From Mesoflavibacter profundi (GTDB taxonomy: Bacteria > Bacteroidota > Bacteroidia > Flavobacteriales > Flavobacteriaceae): a stretch of 64,000 nt of DNA. The DNA lies in assembly GCF_014764305.1 (NCBI RefSeq), contig NZ_CP061703.1, forward strand, positions 1,518,800-1,582,799, given 5' to 3'. Position numbers and translations under genes: made by a program. This document shows, in pieces, positions 25,757-34,280 of this stretch. Numbering within the stretch: the stretch's first letter is position 1; each line of letters starts with the position of its first letter. The notes under the pieces are model-generated. The model was not told where the DNA came from. It ran no database searches and saw only the letters and a list, made by a program, of their open reading frames with translations.

Positions 25757-26290
25757 TTATTTTTTACCAAATAATCTTTGAAAGAAATTTTTAGTTTTTT
25801 TAGTAGTTTCTTCAATAACTTCTTTAGCATCTTCAGCTAGTTCGTCCATTTTTTCTTCAGCTTCATCTGCGAATTTGGATACTTTTTCTTTGGCATCTTC
25901 AAGCATTTCTTTAGCATCTTCGTTTATAAACTCGTTTGCTTTAGCTTTTGCTTTTTCGTAAGTTTCTTTAGCGTCTTCTTTTAATTCGTCAAATTTCTCT
26001 TCAGCTTCATCTGCGATCTTTGATGCTTTAGCTTTAGCATCGTCAAGCATGTCTTTGGCATCTTCATTAATAAACTCGTTAGCTTTTGCTTTTGCTTTTT
26101 CAAAGGTATCTTTAGCATCTGCTTTTATATGATCAAATTTTTCTTCAGCTTTTTCTGTAAACTCTTCTAGTTTATCTTTGGCTTTTGAAGTAGTATCTTC
26201 AATTTGTTCTTTTGTATTTTCTACTGTGTCTTCTGCTTGTTGTTTAAGTGTTTCAGCTTTATCTTCCAGGTTTTTGTTGTCTTCGCTCAT
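25757..26290 (-). CDS. LEA/apolipoprotein-like amphipathic helical repeat protein
   Basis: 177 residues made almost only of Ala, Lys, Glu and Asp, with no signal peptide or membrane segment. It contains a 48-residue internal repeat: KAKAKANEFINEDAK occurs twice, each followed by a variant of AEEKFDELKEDAKE, and the DNA is correspondingly repeated around 25919 and 26063. The 11-residue amphipathic-helix pattern resembles late-embryogenesis-abundant and CsbD/YtxH-type stress proteins. A short basic and aromatic tail (KNFFQRLFGKK) could contact membranes. Function is unknown; a protective role in desiccation, cold or osmotic stress is inference. It has its own terminator. Confidence 0.85.
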   Translation of the reverse strand: MSEDNKNLEDKAETLKQQAEDTVENTKEQIEDTTSKAKDKLEEFTEKAEEKFDHIKADAKDTFEKAKAKANEFINEDAKDMLDDAKAKASKIADEAEEKFDELKEDAKETYEKAKAKANEFINEDAKEMLEDAKEKVSKFADEAEEKMDELAEDAKEVIEETTKKTKNFFQRLFGKK

Positions 26291-26314
26291 TGGATTATTG
26301 TTTTAGGTTAGTAT

Positions 26315-26701
26315 TTATTGAAATGCTTGATCTATGGGTTCCCAAAGTTCTATTTTGTTACCATCGTTATCTAATATCCAGCCAAATTTTCCATAACTAT
26401 AAGTCTCCATTTCTCCAATAATAGTAACGCCTTCTTGTTTTAAAGTTTCTAATAATTCTTCAAGATTTTCTACTCTGTAATTAAACATGAAATCTTTTTT
26501 TGATGGTTCAAAATACTTAGAATCGTCTTTAAACGGACTCCATTGTGTTGAGCAATCTTTTCCATCTTTATCTTTCCACCAAAAGGTACAACCGTAATCG
26601 TCTGTATTTAAGCCTAAATGCTTATTGTACCATTCTTTAGAAGCTTTTGGATCTTTTGTTTTAAAAAAAATTCCGCCAATTCCAGTAACTCTCTTTTTCA
26701 T
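26315..26701 (-). CDS. VOC superfamily (glyoxalase-like) protein
   Basis: 128 residues, one glyoxalase/bleomycin-resistance/dioxygenase-like fold. N-terminal GIGGIFFKTKDPKASKEWYNKHLGL and C-terminal GKFGWILDNDGNKIELWEP are typical of the superfamily, with the terminal Glu as a possible metal ligand. The substrate cannot be inferred. The next gene upstream (DUF1801) ends 1 base before it, so the two are co-transcribed; this pairing is common among small Bacteroidota stress-type genes but does not define a reaction. Confidence 0.9.
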   Translation of the reverse strand: MKKRVTGIGGIFFKTKDPKASKEWYNKHLGLNTDDYGCTFWWKDKDGKDCSTQWSPFKDDSKYFEPSKKDFMFNYRVENLEELLETLKQEGVTIIGEMETYSYGKFGWILDNDGNKIELWEPIDQAFQ

Positions 26702-26702
26702 T

Positions 26703-27161
26703 TTATTTTTTCTTTAATGCGGATTCGTAGATTGTAATCCATTGTTCTACACTCATTTTTTTAACTAACTCTGCAATTAACTCGTATGGGATTTCGTCTA
26801 TTTTTTTAAATCTTACACAGCTCTTTCCCATATCTAGTTTGCGTTTACAGTGTTTTGGATATTCTTTTACAAACCAATCATGTAGTTCTGGATTAGCATA
26901 AATACCACTGTGATAAAAATTTATAGAATTTTTTTGTGATGCAAAACTCATAAAAGGTAGAGGTAATTTTGGATCACAATGGTATCCATCAGGATAAATG
27001 TCGTGTGGAACAACGTAACCAATCATGTTATAGTTTATACACTCTTTAAACCCTTTAGGTAAGTTATCGTTAATAGTTTTTCTTAATTTTTTTAAAGCGT
27101 CTTGTCGCTCTTCCGGAACTTGACTAATATAGTCTTCCGGAGTTTTTGCATCGTATGTCAT
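26703..27161 (-). CDS. DUF1801 family protein
   Basis: 152 residues, cytoplasmic. The block YISQVPEERQDALKKLRKTIND followed by ECINYNMIGYVVP matches the DUF1801 (YdhG-like) fold, and FMSFASQKNSINFYHSGIYA is its conserved middle strand pair. The C-terminal LDMGKSCVRFKKIDEIPYELIAELV completes the domain. Members are of unknown function and often stand beside VOC proteins, as here. The sequence is full length with no anomalies. Confidence 0.9.
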   Translation of the reverse strand: MTYDAKTPEDYISQVPEERQDALKKLRKTINDNLPKGFKECINYNMIGYVVPHDIYPDGYHCDPKLPLPFMSFASQKNSINFYHSGIYANPELHDWFVKEYPKHCKRKLDMGKSCVRFKKIDEIPYELIAELVKKMSVEQWITIYESALKKK

Positions 27162-27185
27162 TTAGTATAAAATTGAAATACTAAG

Positions 27186-28121
27186 TTAACAAAATTTTGC
27201 TTTAATTTTATCTACTATAGTTTGGGCTAATTTTTCCTTACTTTCTACAGTCCAACCAGCTACATGAGGCGTAAGGATTACATTTTGAGCGTTTATTAAA
27301 TATTGAAATGCTTCTGGTAATGTTGAAGAAAAAAGGCTTTCAAAAGATGCTTTTTCATATTCTAAAACATCTAATCCTGCGCCTAAAATTTTACCAGTTT
27401 TTAATGCGCTTACTAAATCTGAAGTTACAACACTTTTTCCTCTTGCTGTATTTATTAGCCAAAATGGTTTTTTAAAATTATTGATAAAGTCTTGGTTGAC
27501 CATTCCAATAGTTAATGGTGTTTCTGGAGTATGAAGACTTAAAACATCTGCTTGTTCTTGAAGTTTTTCTAAAGAGACTTGTGTAGCATTTTCATCTTCT
27601 ATATTGTCTTTTAGATCATAGCATAACACGTTTACATCAAAGCCTCTTAGTTTTTTTGCAAAAGCTTTTCCCATATTACCGTAACCGATAAGTCCGACAG
27701 TTTTTCCATCAAGTTCGATACCTCTATTATCTTCGCGAAGCCACTTGCCATTACTTACCTCGGTATTGGCTTTATTTAGTTTGTTGAATAAAGATAGAAG
27801 CATAGCTAGACTGTGTTCGCCAACAGCATTACGGTTACCTTCTGGTGCAGAAATTAACACGATACCTTTACTTTGTGCATAGTCACAATCTATATTCTCT
27901 AATCCAGCACCAACACGACCAATAAATTTTAGATTGGTTGCAGCATCAAGAAAACTTTTATCAATACTAAATCGGCTTCTTATAATAAAACCATCATAGT
28001 TATGGATTTTCTGTTTTATTTCTTCTTTTGAAGCTGTATGATCTTCGTCATTAATAAAACCTAAATCATTAAGTTGATCGATTAGTAATGGATGATTGGT
28101 GTCTAAGTGTAAAATTTTCAT
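27186..28121 (-). CDS. D-2-hydroxyacid dehydrogenase (phosphoglycerate-dehydrogenase-like)
   Basis: 311 residues. The substrate domain starts with KILHLDTNHP. The Rossmann NAD-binding domain has GLIGYGNMGKAFAKKL, and the catalytic positions are visible as Arg in NTARGKSVV, Glu in AGLDVLEYE and His in LTPHVAGWT. This is the SerA-like group. The C-terminal ACT domain of regulated 3-phosphoglycerate dehydrogenases is absent and no serine-pathway gene is adjacent, so other 2-oxoacids are possible substrates. It ends the mgtE-side minus-strand run, separated by 5 bases from mgtE. Confidence 0.9.
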   Translation of the reverse strand: MKILHLDTNHPLLIDQLNDLGFINDEDHTASKEEIKQKIHNYDGFIIRSRFSIDKSFLDAATNLKFIGRVGAGLENIDCDYAQSKGIVLISAPEGNRNAVGEHSLAMLLSLFNKLNKANTEVSNGKWLREDNRGIELDGKTVGLIGYGNMGKAFAKKLRGFDVNVLCYDLKDNIEDENATQVSLEKLQEQADVLSLHTPETPLTIGMVNQDFINNFKKPFWLINTARGKSVVTSDLVSALKTGKILGAGLDVLEYEKASFESLFSSTLPEAFQYLINAQNVILTPHVAGWTVESKEKLAQTIVDKIKAKFC

Positions 28122-28126
28122 TTTGG

Positions 28127-29497
28127 TTAAAATCCTAATATCATTTTGGCTACTAAGAAGTATAAAAATACACCAAAAATATCGTTACTTGTTGTAATAA
28201 ATGGTCCTGTTGCTACTGCTGGATCGATACCTTTTTTATCTAAAAATATTGGAATAAAAGTACCAATTAACGCTGCCATAATTATTACTGTAATTAATGC
28301 TATTCCTATTGTAAAGGATACGTTGTAAGGTGCGCCAAATACAAAATGCGTAATTATGAAAGCTAATAAGCCAATTGCTATACCATTGACTAAACCTAAA
28401 AGTAATTCTTTTAAAAGCCTTTTAAATACATTGTTACCAATGCTACCATTTGCTAAACCTTGTACAATAATTGCGCTAGATTGTACACCAACATTACCTG
28501 CTGTACCTTGAATTAGCGGTACAAAACTTAGAAGTATAATATAAGGTCCTAAATTACCACTAAAACTGTCTATGATACTAGCTGCGCCAATACCACCAAC
28601 TACACCAATTAATAACCATGGTAATCGTGCTCGTGTAAGTTTTAAAATACTATCGTCTGCTTCTACATCTTGCGATATACCTGCAGCCATTTGATAATCC
28701 TTGTCTGCTTCTTCACGTATTACATCTACAATATCGTCTATAGTGATGCGTCCTAAAAGTGTACGTTCTTGATCTATTACTGGAATAGCTTCTAGATCAT
28801 ATTTTTGCATTACTCTAGCGACTTCTTCTACATCTTCGTCTACATAAACGTAGTCGACGTTAGAGTTTGATAATTCGGCAATTTTTTGTTCGCTTTTAGC
28901 TGTAATTAAATCTTTTAAAGATAATCGTCCTAAAAGTTTTTCGTTTTTATCGACAACATATATAGAATGTACACGAGTAACGTCTTTGGCTTGACCACGT
29001 ATACGACGTAAGCAACCTGCAACGGTCCAAGTTTCATAAACTTTTACAAGCTCTTTAGCCATTAATCCTCCAGCAGTATCTTCGTCGTAGGCTAAAAGTT
29101 CTTTAATTTCAGCTTTATGCTCTAAGTCTTCTATTTTTGCGATGACTTCTGCTTGACGCTCTTCAGGTAGTTCTGCAATAATATCTGCAGCATCATCGGT
29201 ATCTAGTTCTTCAATTTCTTCTGCAATCTCTTTAGCAGAAAGATTTTTTAAGACCTTTTCTCGATTATCTTCATCAAGCTCCATTAAGATATCTGCTGTC
29301 GTTTCAGAGTCTAGCAGTTTTATAACATACATGGCGTCTTCTAGATTTACTTCATCTAAAATTTCGGCAATATCTGCGTAATGAAATGTATCTAATAGTT
29401 TTTTAAGTTGCTTATCTTGTTGTTGTTCGATAAGTGACTCTACTTGCTCTATTAGTTGATCTGTAAGCTGAAATTGTATGTTATCTTTTTCTTCCAA
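28127..29497 (-). CDS. mgtE: Magnesium transporter MgtE
   Basis: 456 residues. The cytosolic N domain (about 1-135) has the MgtE repeat pattern EEIEELDTDDAADIIAELPEE. Two CBS domains follow (140-265, with VHSIYVVDKNEKLLGRLSLKDL and VDYVYVDEDVEEVARVM). Five membrane helices (about 285-456) include the pore region with GTAGNVGVQSSAIIVQGLA and the last helix ITTSNDIFGVFLYFLVAKMIL. Acidic residues in the N domain and CBS interface form the magnesium sensor in known structures. It is the inner-membrane Mg2+ channel for uptake. It lies 8 bases after rsmA, so they form one transcript. Confidence 0.97.
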   Translation of the reverse strand: MEEKDNIQFQLTDQLIEQVESLIEQQQDKQLKKLLDTFHYADIAEILDEVNLEDAMYVIKLLDSETTADILMELDEDNREKVLKNLSAKEIAEEIEELDTDDAADIIAELPEERQAEVIAKIEDLEHKAEIKELLAYDEDTAGGLMAKELVKVYETWTVAGCLRRIRGQAKDVTRVHSIYVVDKNEKLLGRLSLKDLITAKSEQKIAELSNSNVDYVYVDEDVEEVARVMQKYDLEAIPVIDQERTLLGRITIDDIVDVIREEADKDYQMAAGISQDVEADDSILKLTRARLPWLLIGVVGGIGAASIIDSFSGNLGPYIILLSFVPLIQGTAGNVGVQSSAIIVQGLANGSIGNNVFKRLLKELLLGLVNGIAIGLLAFIITHFVFGAPYNVSFTIGIALITVIIMAALIGTFIPIFLDKKGIDPAVATGPFITTSNDIFGVFLYFLVAKMILGF

Positions 29498-29505
29498 ATG
29501 AAAGC

Positions 29506-30303
29506 TTATTTGTCGTTTTGTATTAAAGTTGTTAGTTCTATAAATTGACTAACGCTTAATTGTTCTGGTCGCTGCCCAAAGATACTATTTGCTTTTAAAT
29601 TATCAGATAATTCTAATGTTTTTAAACTGTTACGTAGTGTTTTCCTGCGTTGCTGAAATGCTTGTTTTACGACTTTGAAAAATAATTTTTCGTCACATGG
29701 TAAGCTATAATCTTCTTTTCTTATTAATCGTAATACACCAGAATCTACTTTTGGTGGTGGATTAAATACTGTTGGTGGTACAGTAAATAAATACTCGGCA
29801 TCATAAAATGCTTGTGTCAAAACAGAAAGAATACCGTAAACTTTGGATCCTTCTTTAGAGCATATACGTTGCGCTACTTCTTTTTGAAACATACCAGAAA
29901 ATTCTGGTATTTGATCACGCATTTCTAAGGTTTTAAATACTATTTGTGTAGATATATTGTAAGGAAAATTCCCTGATATTGCAAATGGTTGATCACCAAA
30001 TGTGTCTTTTAAATTATATTTTAAAAAGTCTTTTTCTAAGATTCTTGGTGCTAAATGTAGATAGTTATTTTTTAGATAATCTACACTTTCTGTATCAATC
30101 TCAATAACGTATGTTGTTATTGGTTTTTTTAAAAGATACTTTGTTAATACGCCCATTCCTGGACCAATTTCTAAAACTTGTTTATAGTTATTTAAGGTTA
30201 AAGCATCTGCAATTTTTTGCGCAATGGTTTCGTCTTCCAAAAAGTGCTGACCTAAATATTTCTTGGCTTTAACTTCTGTTTTGTTTTGGTATTTTTTAGA
30301 CAT
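29506..30303 (-). CDS. rsmA: 16S rRNA dimethyladenosine methyltransferase
   Basis: 265 residues (also called KsgA). It dimethylates two adjacent adenines in the 3' hairpin of 16S rRNA during 30S assembly. The SAM-binding motif [15 protein letters not shown] is intact, as is the catalytic NFPYNIST (motif IV). The N-terminal [22 protein letters not shown] and C-terminal [17 protein letters not shown] blocks are family-typical. Full length. mgtE follows directly on the same transcript. Confidence 0.97.
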   Translation of the reverse strand: MSKKYQNKTEVKAKKYLGQHFLEDETIAQKIADALTLNNYKQVLEIGPGMGVLTKYLLKKPITTYVIEIDTESVDYLKNNYLHLAPRILEKDFLKYNLKDTFGDQPFAISGNFPYNISTQIVFKTLEMRDQIPEFSGMFQKEVAQRICSKEGSKVYGILSVLTQAFYDAEYLFTVPPTVFNPPPKVDSGVLRLIRKEDYSLPCDEKLFFKVVKQAFQQRRKTLRNSLKTLELSDNLKANSIFGQRPEQLSVSQFIELTTLIQNDK

Positions 30304-30336
30304 AGGTTTTGGGCTACTTTTGTTTTTTGTGGTTTT

Positions 30337-30660
30337 TTATTTAAAATCCACAGTATATTCATCTACAACTTCTAATTCTGTTCTAAAAGCAAGCATCTTG
30401 TCTGCAAACTTTTTTAAACCGTCTTGTCTTAATGCTTCAGCATGATTTGCATAATAATCGTTTAATGCTTCTCTAGAATGTGCGCGATATTGAATAGAGT
30501 AGGTTTGTCCGCCCATTTCTTCTTCTACAAGAACTTTAGTAAGTTTTGCTTCTTTAAATTTACCGGTTGCTAATACTTGAGGGATATGTGCTTTTATCCA
30601 AGTTAGCCATTCGTTATGTACAGAGTCTTCTATGTTTACGGTTACGTTGTAAATAATCAT
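30337..30660 (-). CDS. DUF4286 family protein
   Basis: 107 residues with the DUF4286 pattern: YNVTVNIEDSVHNEWLTWIKAHIPQVLATG, then YSIQYRAHSREALNDYYANHAEALRQD. The fold is probably a ferredoxin-like alpha/beta sandwich as in ABM-type domains. No catalytic residues are evident and the function is unknown. In Flavobacteria this gene is commonly found between a TPR protein and rsmA, as here, so a link to ribosome biogenesis is imaginable but unproven. Confidence 0.92.
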   Translation of the reverse strand: MIIYNVTVNIEDSVHNEWLTWIKAHIPQVLATGKFKEAKLTKVLVEEEMGGQTYSIQYRAHSREALNDYYANHAEALRQDGLKKFADKMLAFRTELEVVDEYTVDFK

Positions 30661-30698
30661 CTTTATATTATGATTTTTGTTGATGTTAAGATTGCGTT

Positions 30699-32483
30699 TT
30701 AATTGATATTGTCACCACGAAGCATTCTAAATTTTTTACGTGCTTCTACATAAAATATACTGTCTTGGTGATTAAAAATTAAAGTTTCGTAATACTGTTT
30801 TGCTTCTTCAGGTTGTTGAAAAACATTGGAGTATAATTGGGCTAAATTATATAATGCGTTATCTAATAAAATACTATCCTTAAAGTCTTTAATTATAGTT
30901 AAATAATTAGTTTTTGCGTTATCAAACTCTTCAATTTTTTCAAATAATTCGGCTTGTTTTAAAAGTGTTTGAGGTATAATAACTTCGGTTTTATGCGTTT
31001 CTAGAATATCGTTTAAAACAATAATTGCTTGCCTGTTTTTATTTTGATAAGCTAACAAATCTGCTTTTGCATATTTTTTTAATGCTGTTTGTGTACTGTC
31101 TTCTACACGATTATCGCTAATTAGTAGTTTTAAGTCTAATGCATCATTTGCCGTTAATTGTGATGTTGAAGCTTTAAGTATTTTTAATTGTGATTCTGCC
31201 CATTTAAAATCGCCTTTATAATAGCTTGCTTTTGCAACTCTAAATCTTGCTTCTTGAGAAATTGTACTGTTTTTTAGATTACGTTGTATTTGAGTGTAAT
31301 AAATTAATGCTTGATTAAACTTTTCTTGGAAAACTAAAATGTCACCTAATTCCAGTTTAATTTCTGCAATTTGTAATTCTGGAACATTGTAATCTAGAGT
31401 GTTTTTTAAAATATTTATAGCTTCTTCAGGTTGATCTAATGTAAAAGCAAGGAAATGCGCATAAGATTTTTGTACTGAAAGTGTTTCTGGAGTGTAACCA
31501 TACTGGTCTAATAAGTCTAAATATTCTTGCTGAATTTTGTTGAAATTTTCTGGTTTTGTACTAATACTTTTTAAAACCATAGTTTTTAAACTGGCTTCTA
31601 TTTTTACAAATAGACTTTGAGAGGTTTGGTTTACATAATCAAATATTGAAATTGCCATTTGATAGTCTTGGTTTTGTTCTGCAATCAAACCAAGTTCAAT
31701 AATCCTATCTAAACTTTCTAGTTGTCTTTTGTAAATTGCTTTTTCTTGGGCAAAAGCTTTATTGTATTCTTTTTGCTGAATAAATAACCAGCTAAGCATA
31801 TCATTCCACAGTAATTCTGGAGATAATTGAATTTTTTTTAGCAGTGTCTTTTTTAATAATTGATTGGCATTGCTGTCACCGTCTTCTGTAATAAATTCGC
31901 TAATTTCTCTTTTAATATAATCTAGATAGGTTGGATTTGTAGCAGCAAAATCTAAATAGCTATTAAACATTTTAGAGATATCTCCTTGCTCTCCATAAAT
32001 TTTTGCAAGTTGCATATTAAAGTTTAAAGTTGGCTTTAATTGCATTGCTGTTGTATAGGTTGTAATTGCTTGTTCTAGTAGAGAATGACTTTCAAAACTA
32101 CGTCCAATAGAGTAGGCATAAGTTGGCCTATCCTTTAAATAATTTAATGCTTTGTTATAGTTAGTTTGTGCTTGTATAGTATCGTTTTGAAGCTGAAAAT
32201 TATAACCCAATTCTATTAATAAATTTGGGTTTTCTCTTTTGGAAATGGCGTCTACTAATCTGTTTTCAGCATTTTTATAGCGTTCTAATTCCTGTTCTAT
32301 TTTTACAATTTGAAATAGATATAATTGATTATTAGGCTGCTCTTTATATAGTTTCTGGTAGCTAGTTAATGCTTTTTCAAATTCACCTTTTTTAAAATAT
32401 TCTTTAGCAATAATGTCTTCTTGAGCAAAACTATTAATGCTTATAAAGGTAAATAACGCTATAAATAACCAATTTTTGTACAT
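30699..32483 (-). CDS. Secreted TPR-repeat protein
   Basis: 594 residues with a signal peptide (MYKNWLFIALFTFISINSFAQ). Tetratricopeptide repeats run from about 25 to 200 (EYFKKGEFEKALTSYQKLYKEQPNN, QAQTNYNKALNYL) and again from 340 to the end (ALIYYTQIQRNLKNSTISQEA; NAKTNYLTIIKDF; AKQYYETLIFNH). TPRs mediate protein-protein contacts; this one should lie in the periplasm and resembles outer-membrane-assembly or gliding-associated TPR proteins of Flavobacteria. I cannot tie it to a specific complex. It is the first gene of a run with DUF4286, rsmA and mgtE. Confidence 0.9.
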   Translation of the reverse strand: MYKNWLFIALFTFISINSFAQEDIIAKEYFKKGEFEKALTSYQKLYKEQPNNQLYLFQIVKIEQELERYKNAENRLVDAISKRENPNLLIELGYNFQLQNDTIQAQTNYNKALNYLKDRPTYAYSIGRSFESHSLLEQAITTYTTAMQLKPTLNFNMQLAKIYGEQGDISKMFNSYLDFAATNPTYLDYIKREISEFITEDGDSNANQLLKKTLLKKIQLSPELLWNDMLSWLFIQQKEYNKAFAQEKAIYKRQLESLDRIIELGLIAEQNQDYQMAISIFDYVNQTSQSLFVKIEASLKTMVLKSISTKPENFNKIQQEYLDLLDQYGYTPETLSVQKSYAHFLAFTLDQPEEAINILKNTLDYNVPELQIAEIKLELGDILVFQEKFNQALIYYTQIQRNLKNSTISQEARFRVAKASYYKGDFKWAESQLKILKASTSQLTANDALDLKLLISDNRVEDSTQTALKKYAKADLLAYQNKNRQAIIVLNDILETHKTEVIIPQTLLKQAELFEKIEEFDNAKTNYLTIIKDFKDSILLDNALYNLAQLYSNVFQQPEEAKQYYETLIFNHQDSIFYVEARKKFRMLRGDNIN

Positions 32484-32531
32484 AGTGGTAAAGATAACAA
32501 AAGCAGAAGGTAGATTATGTAAATATTGTGC

Positions 32532-32560
32532 AAAAAAAATGCCTGAAGCTAATCAGGCAT
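32532..32560 (-). terminator. Intrinsic terminator after the small 40-residue gene
   Basis: Stem ATGCCTGA / TCAGGCAT (32539-32546 and 32553-32560) followed on the minus strand by eight consecutive T (32532-32539). It lies 85 bases after the stop at 32645 and before the TPR gene. Confidence 0.8.
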
Positions 32561-32644
32561 AAGCCAATCTAATAAAAGTGCTATTAATCATATATTCACT
32601 ATAAGATTCAATTACTAAGATTGGGGTATATCTATGTAATGTAT

Positions 32645-32767
32645 TTATTTGTTAGCCATTACTATGTTGTTATTTGCTTTCTTAGAATTTGTAAAATCTG
32701 TATTTAAAACTTTAACAATCACAACTAAAAAAACAATGCATAGTACGAGTCTAGCAATATTTTTCAT
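32645..32767 (-). CDS. Small 40-residue membrane-anchored protein (candidate)
   Basis: ATG at 32765-32767, stop at 32645-32647. Translation starts MKNIARLVLCIVFLVVIVKV, one hydrophobic segment of about 18 residues after a positive N-terminus, and ends in a polar tail with many Asn and Lys. That is the pattern of a small single-pass membrane or exported peptide. Support is the membrane topology, the downstream terminator and the lack of another explanation for the gap between serS and the TPR gene; against it are the very short length and no known family. Function unknown. Confidence 0.5.
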   Translation of the reverse strand: MKNIARLVLCIVFLVVIVKVLNTDFTNSKKANNNIVMANK

Positions 32768-32919
32768 ACAAAGTAGGTTTATTTGGTATTATCAAATTAA
32801 AGATTTTTTTGACTCTTTTCAAAGACAAAAGTTCAAAAAACGCCAAAAAACGTCTTTTTTTAACACTTTACCGAAAAACCTACCTTGTTTTTATTAAGTT
32901 TTTAATTTTTTGGGATTAA

Positions 32920-34191
32920 TTAGTCAATCCACTCAAAGCCTGTGTATGGTACTAATACATCTGGTATTTTAATCCCTTTTTCTGTCTGGTAATTTTCTAA
33001 AATTCCAGCTAAAACACGAGGTAATGCTAAAGAACTACCGTTAAGTGTATGAGCTAATTCGTTTTTGCCGTCTTTATTTTTAAATCTTAGTTTTAAACGA
33101 TTGGCTTGAAAAGTTTCAAAATTAGATACACTAGATATTTCTAACCAACGGTCTTGCGCAGTCGAAAATACTTCGAAATCGAATGTTAAAGCAGAAGTAA
33201 AACCAATATCGCCACCACATAAACGTAATATACGGTAAGGTAATTTAAGTTCTTTTAAAATATCTTTTACATGATTTACCATGCTGTCTAATGCGTTGTA
33301 AGAGTTGTCTGGATGTTCTACTCTAATGATTTCTACTTTATCAAATTGATGTAAACGATTTAGACCACGTACATGTGCACCGTAGCTTCCAGCTTCTCTT
33401 CTAAAACATGGTGTATATCCAGTAATACCAATAGGTAAGTCGCTTTCGTTTAAAATTACATCTCTAAAGATATTAGTTCCAGGTACTTCTGCAGTTGGAA
33501 TTAAATATAAATTATCTCCAGTTACATGGTACATTTGTCCTTCTTTATCAGGTAATTGACCTGTTCCAAATCCTGAAGTTTCATTTACTAAGTGCGGAAA
33601 TTGAAACTCTGTATAACCTGCTGCTGTATTTTTATCTAAAAAATAAGCTATTAATGCACGTTGTAATCTTGCACCTTTTCCTTTGTAAACAGGAAAACCT
33701 GCACCTGTAATTTTGTTACCAAGTTCAAAGTCTATAATGTCATATTTTTTAGCTAATTCCCAATGTGGTAAAGCTTCACCATGAAGTTTTGGGATTTCTC
33801 CTTCTTTATAAACTTCTTCATTATCTTCATCGGTATTTCCCGATGGGACACTTTCATGCGGTACATTTGGTATTTGATACAGTACTTCGTTTAAATTATT
33901 TACTGTATCATTTAATTGTTCTGATAAGGTTTTAGAACTTTCTTTTAAATCACTAGTTTTTGCTTTTAGTGCGTTAGCTTCTTCGGCTTTACCAGACTTA
34001 TACAACATTCCAATTTCTTTGGAGATACTATTAGATTCTGCTAATACATTGTCAAGTTGTGCTTGTAATGTACGGCGATTTTCGTCTAAACTAATCACTT
34101 GATCTATTAATGGTTTAGCATCTATATTTCTTACTGCTAAACGATTAATAATTGCATCTTTGTTCTCTCTAATAAAAGGTAATTGTAACAT
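32920..34191 (-). CDS. serS: Serine--tRNA ligase
   Basis: 423 residues from the ATG at 34189-34191 (MLQLPFIRENKD), preferred over an in-frame ATG six codons upstream because MLQ is the family N-terminus. It charges tRNA-Ser. The N-terminal 110 residues form the antiparallel coiled-coil arm that binds the long variable arm (VISLDENRRTLQAQLD). Class II motifs are visible: motif 2 FRREAGSYGAHVRGLNRLHQFDKVE and motif 3 NGSSLALPRVLAGILEN. Full length and ordinary. Confidence 0.97.
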   Translation of the reverse strand: MLQLPFIRENKDAIINRLAVRNIDAKPLIDQVISLDENRRTLQAQLDNVLAESNSISKEIGMLYKSGKAEEANALKAKTSDLKESSKTLSEQLNDTVNNLNEVLYQIPNVPHESVPSGNTDEDNEEVYKEGEIPKLHGEALPHWELAKKYDIIDFELGNKITGAGFPVYKGKGARLQRALIAYFLDKNTAAGYTEFQFPHLVNETSGFGTGQLPDKEGQMYHVTGDNLYLIPTAEVPGTNIFRDVILNESDLPIGITGYTPCFRREAGSYGAHVRGLNRLHQFDKVEIIRVEHPDNSYNALDSMVNHVKDILKELKLPYRILRLCGGDIGFTSALTFDFEVFSTAQDRWLEISSVSNFETFQANRLKLRFKNKDGKNELAHTLNGSSLALPRVLAGILENYQTEKGIKIPDVLVPYTGFEWID

Positions 34192-34280
34192 TGTTTTATG
34201 GTTTGGCAATATCTAAACTTAGTGTAGATTTGCTTTATTATGTGGTAAAAGTAGTAAGTTTTTAGATTTATAAAAACAAT

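Larger units (their letters stand above)
32484..32919. other. 436-base region between the TPR gene and serS
   Basis: It holds a small minus-strand reading frame (32645-32767), a terminator hairpin for it (32539-32560), and AT-rich leader DNA for the TPR gene and the 3' region of serS. No tRNA, repeat or further gene was seen. A plus-strand frame at 32649-32897 overlaps the small gene and has no signature. Confidence 0.5.

Noticed and set aside
32649-32897. Plus-strand frame of 82 codons in the serS/TPR gap
   Set aside because: It overlaps the small minus-strand gene, lacks a family pattern, and no promoter or terminator faces its way; the minus-strand frame has better support.
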